Positions 5,428-8,577 of a DNA stretch of 8,577 bases are shown one piece after another. The translations under genes and the position numbers were made by a program. The notes below the pieces were generated by a model that searched no databases, was not told the origin of the DNA, and saw only the letters and a list, made by a program, of their open reading frames with translations. Positions within the stretch are counted from its first letter, which is position 1. Every line of letters begins with the position of its first letter. The DNA comes from Bacteroidia bacterium (GTDB lineage Bacteria; Bacteroidota; Bacteroidia; NS11-12g; UBA955): NCBI GenBank assembly GCA_023254645.1, contig JALRLA010000190.1, positions 1 to 8,577 of the forward strand, given 5' to 3'.

Positions 5428-7854
5428 ATGCCCAGCGATTCTTCTATTTGGAAAACCCTTTGGAACCCATGGTTTCAGGCCAGAAATTGGCAGGGTCATC
5501 GCTTTCAAGAAGACTGTGCTGAGCTGTATTTTAAGGGCAAAAGTGGGCTATTGAATGCACCTACAGGCAGCGGTAAGACCTTTGCTTTGGCCTTGCCTGC
5601 CTTGATTGACGCGAAGCTTCGCCAACACAAGAAGGGCCTTTTCTTGCTGTGGATTACCCCGCTCAAAGCCCTAAGCAAGGACATTCGTTCGGCCATTGAC
5701 GACGCTGCCCAAGAATTGGACTTAAACTTTACGGTGGCCTTGCGAACGGGTGACACCTCACCAGCTGAACGACAAAAGATCAAAACCCAAGGAGTGCAGG
5801 TGTTGATCACCACTCCCGAGTCCCTTCATCTATTGATTGCTAGCCCATCGGCCTCTGATTTTTTCAAGCACCTGGAATGCGTGGTCTGTGATGAGTGGCA
5901 CGAATTGATCGGTTCCAAACGAGGGGTTCAAGTGGAATTGGCCTTGGCTTATTTGCGACGCTTGAGACCCTCCTTGAAAACCTGGGCCATCTCGGCGACC
6001 ATCGGCAATTTGGAAGAGGCCAATCGAGTATTCTTAGGCCCTGGCCGGAAGGGAGTACAGGTGAAAGCCGATATTCAAAAAGAGATTCAGGTGCATACCA
6101 TCATGCCCGATACCATCGATCGTTTTCCTTGGTCAGGACACATGGGAACCGCCTTGTTGGCCAAGGTCATTCCCTTGATTGAAGAGGCCAAAACCACATT
6201 GATCTTCACCAACACCCGCAATCAAAGCGAAGTCTGGTACCAGCAGCTCTTAGACGCCAATCCCAGTCTAGCGGGCCGCATGGCCTTGCATCACGGCTCC
6301 CTCACCCGGGAGGTGCGCGATTGGGTGGAGAATAGTTTGCACGAAGGCAGTTTGAAGGCGGTTGTCTGCACCTCAAGCCTTGATTTGGGCGTTGATTTTC
6401 GCCCCGTTGACCGAGTCATCCAGATCGGTAGCCCAAAAGGGGTAGCCCGTTTTTTGCAAAGGGCGGGCCGCAGCGGTCATGGCCCGGGAGAAGTCTCCGA
6501 CATTCATTTCTTGCCTACTCACTCACTGGAGCTACTCGAAGCTGCGGCCCTCAAACAAGCCGTTTCCGAACAGCGCATCGAGTCCAGAGTACCCGTGTTG
6601 CGCGCCATGGATGTGCTCATGCAGTACCTGATGACCTTGGCTGTGGGTGAAGGATTGCAGCCCGATTGGGCTTTTGCCGAAATACAGTGCACCCACGCTT
6701 TTGCTTCGGTCACGCGTGAAGAGTTCGACGACATGATTCGCTCTTTGGAGCTTGGCGCCCCCAGTTTAGAGGCCTATGACGAGTACAAGAAAATCACTTG
6801 GGTTGAGGATCGTTACAAGGTTATCAGCCGTAAGCTAGCCATGGTGCACCGCCAAAGCATTGGCACCATAGCCGCCGACCAAACCCTATGGGTGAAACTT
6901 CAAGGCGGCAGTACCCTAGGCTCTATGGAGGAATACTTCCTATCCAAACTCAAAGAAGGCGACGCCTTTGTGTTTGCAGGCCGGGTATTGGAGTTTGTAC
7001 GCATTGACGGAAACACCGCAGTGGTTCGCAAGAGCAAAAAGAAAAAGGCGGTTGTCCCCAGTTGGATGGGGGGTCGCATGAGTTTGAGTAGCGAATTGTC
7101 GTCGGTGCTTCAAAGCAAATTGGAATCCTGGAAAGAAGCTGTTGATCCCGAAGTAAAACTGTTGCATCCGCTGTTTGAAATTCAACAGGAACGCAGCGCC
7201 GTACCCAGTAGCGAGGAACTTCTCATTGAGTTATTTGAAAGCCGCGAAGGCCACCATCTCTTTGTTTTTCCCTTCGAGGGCCGCATGGTTAATGAAGGAA
7301 TGGGTATGCTTTTGGCCTACCGATTGAGCCAGATTTCGGCCCAGACCTATTCAATTGCCATGAACGATTACGGTTTTGAATTGCTCAGTTCGGAACCCAT
7401 ACCGCTTGAGGAGGCTTTGGAGCTGGACCTGTTCAGTACCCAAAATTTGACTCGTGATTTGCAAGAGTCTACGAACTATTCGCTCATGTGCCAGCGAAGA
7501 TTTGCCGATATCGCCGTCATCGGTGGTTTGCTATTCAAAGGAACCCAAAACAAACCCGTGAAAAACCGCCATTTGCAATCCTCGTCCCGTTTGATGTACC
7601 AAGTGTTCAGCGATTTTGAGCCCCACAATGTTTTGCTTCAACAAGCGAGTGAAGAAGTATTGTCCAATCAATTGGAGGAGCGTCGATTGCGTTTGGCATT
7701 AAATAAGGCTGATGCGCAAAAATGGATCATTCAAAGACCCCAAAGACCGACTCCATTTTCCTTCCCCTTGATGGTTGATCGTCTTCGCGAAACCTGGAGC
7801 TCAGAGAAAATCGAAGATCGCATCGCTCGAATGTTGAACGAGGCAGAGGGTTAA
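5428..7854 (+). CDS. Lhr-like ligase-associated DNA damage response DEXH-box helicase
   Basis: This 808-residue superfamily 2 helicase resembles the bacterial Lhr-like group found with ATP-dependent DNA ligase and the PdeM nuclease in repair clusters. ATP-driven unwinding or translocation on nucleic acid is expected, in the cytosol. Motifs in order: Gln27 in the Q-motif region, Walker A APTGSGKT (44-51), Ia TPLKAL (77-82), TTPES (128-132), II DEWHEL (155-160), III SAT (189-191), IV FTNTR (260-264), V TSSLDLGVDF (315-324) and VI QRAGRSGH (344-351). The remaining 450 residues correspond to the winged-helix and Lhr-type C-terminal core. DEWH with GLLNAPTGSGKT near the start marks this subgroup rather than full-length Lhr (about 1,500 residues). 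All motor motifs are intact. No ligase, exonuclease or PdeM gene is adjacent. The ATG at 5428 has no Shine-Dalgarno; a weak TTTACTTG box ends 8 nt upstream. Its stop overlaps the stop of the convergent toxin gene. Confidence 0.92.
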   Translation: MPSDSSIWKTLWNPWFQARNWQGHRFQEDCAELYFKGKSGLLNAPTGSGKTFALALPALIDAKLRQHKKGLFLLWITPLKALSKDIRSAIDDAAQELDLNFTVALRTGDTSPAERQKIKTQGVQVLITTPESLHLLIASPSASDFFKHLECVVCDEWHELIGSKRGVQVELALAYLRRLRPSLKTWAISATIGNLEEANRVFLGPGRKGVQVKADIQKEIQVHTIMPDTIDRFPWSGHMGTALLAKVIPLIEEAKTTLIFTNTRNQSEVWYQQLLDANPSLAGRMALHHGSLTREVRDWVENSLHEGSLKAVVCTSSLDLGVDFRPVDRVIQIGSPKGVARFLQRAGRSGHGPGEVSDIHFLPTHSLELLEAAALKQAVSEQRIESRVPVLRAMDVLMQYLMTLAVGEGLQPDWAFAEIQCTHAFASVTREEFDDMIRSLELGAPSLEAYDEYKKITWVEDRYKVISRKLAMVHRQSIGTIAADQTLWVKLQGGSTLGSMEEYFLSKLKEGDAFVFAGRVLEFVRIDGNTAVVRKSKKKKAVVPSWMGGRMSLSSELSSVLQSKLESWKEAVDPEVKLLHPLFEIQQERSAVPSSEELLIELFESREGHHLFVFPFEGRMVNEGMGMLLAYRLSQISAQTYSIAMNDYGFELLSSEPIPLEEALELDLFSTQNLTRDLQESTNYSLMCQRRFADIAVIGGLLFKGTQNKPVKNRHLQSSSRLMYQVFSDFEPHNVLLQQASEEVLSNQLEERRLRLALNKADAQKWIIQRPQRPTPFSFPLMVDRLRETWSSEKIEDRIARMLNEAEG

Positions 7855-8192
7855 ACCCCAAGATCAAACACATCGGCCAGTTTGTGCTTGATGGATGTGT
7901 GATGGCATTCATCTAGGGTGCCCAGATGGGTTTTCAATCTTCTATTGTCTATAGCGCGCACTTGGTCGATCATGATTTCAGAATCTTTCTCAAGCCCGGC
8001 ACTTCCTTTTTTCAAGAAGTATCGAAGCGGGTTGTCTTCTCCAGTGATTTGAGTAGTGATAGGGCAAACCAAGGTTGATTCCAATAAGCCATTCAGCAAA
8101 TCGGTCTGTACGATCAATATGGGTCGCACTTTTCCCGCTTCAGTGCCCATTCGTGGGTTTAAGTCAGCGAGGTAGAGATCAAATTGCTTCAT
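7851..8192 (-). CDS. Type II toxin, MazF/PemK family endoribonuclease
   Basis: MazF-type toxins cut mRNA at short specific sequences and are held inactive by the partner antitoxin. The 113-residue product has the family's full length and landmarks: LYLADLNPRMGTEAGKVRP (residues 6-24, with the conserved Gly and Arg23-Pro24), ILIVQTDLLN (25-34), CPITTQI (43-49) and IMIDQVRAIDNRRL (73-86). I see no frameshift or missing core motif, so it is probably active. The start at 8192 (MKQFDLY) fits the family; an adjacent ATG at 8195 would add one Met. It overlaps the end of the antitoxin gene by 14 nt, a usual sign of translational coupling. Its stop (TAA, 7853-7851) shares bases with the helicase stop. 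RNA target and partner specificity cannot be read from the sequence. Confidence 0.9.
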   Translation of the reverse strand: MKQFDLYLADLNPRMGTEAGKVRPILIVQTDLLNGLLESTLVCPITTQITGEDNPLRYFLKKGSAGLEKDSEIMIDQVRAIDNRRLKTHLGTLDECHHTSIKHKLADVFDLGV

Positions 8193-8412
8193 CATCCAGG
8201 GCATCAAATTCGTCTATCACTTCTCGTGAACTCATTTTGATGGCTGCTGCCGCCGCTTCCATTTCTTTGGCAAGAATCTCGCGACGAACCGTTTTGGAGT
8301 AAGCGACAACGGCATCATTTATGAATCGATTGCGGCTAATATTGAGCTTATCGCTGAGCTCATCGGCCTCGGCTGCCAGTTCTTCATACAATTTGAGTGA
8401 TACCATTTTCAT
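8179..8412 (-). CDS. Ribbon-helix-helix antitoxin of the MazF-type pair
   Basis: This is a 77-residue protein with a short N-terminal strand (MVSLKLYEEL), two helices and a turn with NISRNRFINDAVVAYSK (24-40): a ribbon-helix-helix DNA-binding fold. The acidic, Ala-rich tail (residues 46-77, ending EFDALDDEAI) is the likely toxin-neutralising region. It precedes the toxin gene and overlaps it by 14 nt, the standard antitoxin-first order. Such antitoxins usually repress their own promoter, and an inverted repeat sits over the -7 box just upstream. The start may be the ATG at 8412 or the one two codons later (8406); 8412 is preferred because a TAnnTTTG box ends 4 nt before it. I assign no gene symbol because several RHH families pair with MazF toxins. 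Confidence 0.85.
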   Translation of the reverse strand: MKMVSLKLYEELAAEADELSDKLNISRNRFINDAVVAYSKTVRREILAKEMEAAAAAIKMSSREVIDEFDALDDEAI

Positions 8413-8438
8413 ATATCAAAAATAGATATCTTTTTTGA
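8413..8438 (-). promoter_or_regulatory. Antitoxin-toxin promoter and candidate operator
   Basis: On the minus strand TATTTTTG (8424-8417) matches TAnnTTTG and ends 4 nt before the antitoxin ATG. The same stretch holds two inverted repeats: ATATC (8413-8417) with GATAT (8425-8429), and TCAAAAA (8416-8422) with TTTTTGA (8432-8438), which surround a GATATC palindrome. This is where an autoregulating ribbon-helix-helix dimer would be expected to bind. The promoter call is moderate; the operator is inference, since AT-rich sequence gives such repeats easily. Confidence 0.5.
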
Positions 8439-8481
8439 AATTTGCGCTCCATTTTCTCGAATCACCTATGGCAGCAGGGGC

Positions 8482-8489
8482 TATCTTTG
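8482..8489 (+). promoter_or_regulatory. -7 promoter element for pth
   Basis: TATCTTTG matches the TAnnTTTG consensus exactly and ends 7 nt (AACTCCC) before the pth ATG, so the transcript would have a leader of only a few bases. No clear -33 TTG is visible. Confidence 0.55.
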
Positions 8490-8496
8490 AACTCCC

Positions 8497-8577
8497 ATGA
8501 AGTTCCTCTATGTCGGCTTGGGCAATCCTGGTGCTGAGTACGATCGTACCCGTCACAACATTGGCTTTGCTGTGTTG
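8497..8577 (+). CDS. pth: Peptidyl-tRNA hydrolase (N-terminal 27 codons, cut by window edge)
   Basis: Pth frees tRNAs from prematurely released peptidyl-tRNA by cleaving the ester bond, in the cytosol. Only 27 residues are visible, but they are diagnostic: KFLYVGLGNPG (2-12) and YDRTRHNIGF (15-24). Asn10 and His20 fall at the same numbers as the substrate-binding Asn and catalytic His of the E. coli enzyme. The gene is divergent from the antitoxin-toxin pair, with 84 bp between the start codons. The remaining roughly 160 codons lie beyond the window. Confidence 0.93.
   Translation, partial: MKFLYVGLGNPGAEYDRTRHNIGFAVL

Noticed and set aside
5428..8412. Helicase plus toxin-antitoxin pair read as a phage-defence island.
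   Set aside because: The helicase belongs to a repair-associated group, the genes are convergent rather than co-transcribed, and no other defence gene, integrase or compositional break is seen.

Overview
The window reads as ordinary chromosome of a member of the Bacteroidota, most likely a Flavobacteriales-type bacterium of moderate GC. The evidence is the repeated Bacteroidota-type -7 promoter element (TAnnTTTG) just before start codons, the lack of clear Shine-Dalgarno sequences, and several families typical of the phylum: DUF4286, a small KLMH-type two-helix membrane protein, a RicT/PSP1 protein with an N-terminal cysteine cluster, and a ligase-associated DEXH helicase. It contains twelve supported protein genes, two of them cut by the window edges. 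I saw no rRNA, tRNA, CRISPR array or insertion sequence.

Layout. Positions 1-955 (minus strand) form a tight cluster purS - DUF4286 - mnmH (5'-partial rhodanese domain of tRNA 2-selenouridine synthase; its C-terminal part lies off the window). Only 39 bp separate the purS start from the divergent start of a GyrI-like lipoprotein (995-1666, plus). A 58-codon membrane protein gene (1676-1852, minus) converges on that lipoprotein gene. Next on the plus strand come an S66 LD-carboxypeptidase (1892-2773), a GtrA-family membrane protein whose GTG start overlaps the preceding stop (2770-3231), and ricT (3253-4887), which ends in a long Arg/Gly/Asn-rich repeat tail. A perfect 13-bp-stem bidirectional terminator separates ricT from a convergent gene for a secreted, His/Met-rich Spy/LTXXQ-like protein (4932-5345, minus). 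A large DEXH helicase of the ligase-associated Lhr-like type follows (5428-7854, plus). It meets, tail to tail with a shared TTAA, a MazF/PemK-type toxin gene that is preceded by its ribbon-helix-helix antitoxin gene (7851-8412, minus). The window ends in the first 27 codons of pth (peptidyl-tRNA hydrolase).

How the genes fit together. Most are unrelated housekeeping functions: purine synthesis, tRNA modification and recycling, peptidoglycan turnover, RNA maturation and DNA repair. The real functional units are the purS-DUF4286-mnmH cluster, the coupled carboxypeptidase-GtrA pair, and the toxin-antitoxin pair. The strongest recurring regulatory pattern is a TAnnTTTG-like box ending only 4-7 nt before the ATG at six genes, which suggests leaderless or nearly leaderless mRNAs. 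I found no convincing new multi-gene system. The items most worth checking are the RicT RG-repeat tail, the leaderless-promoter pattern, the orphan repair helicase beside a toxin-antitoxin pair, and the metal-binding-looking Spy-like protein.
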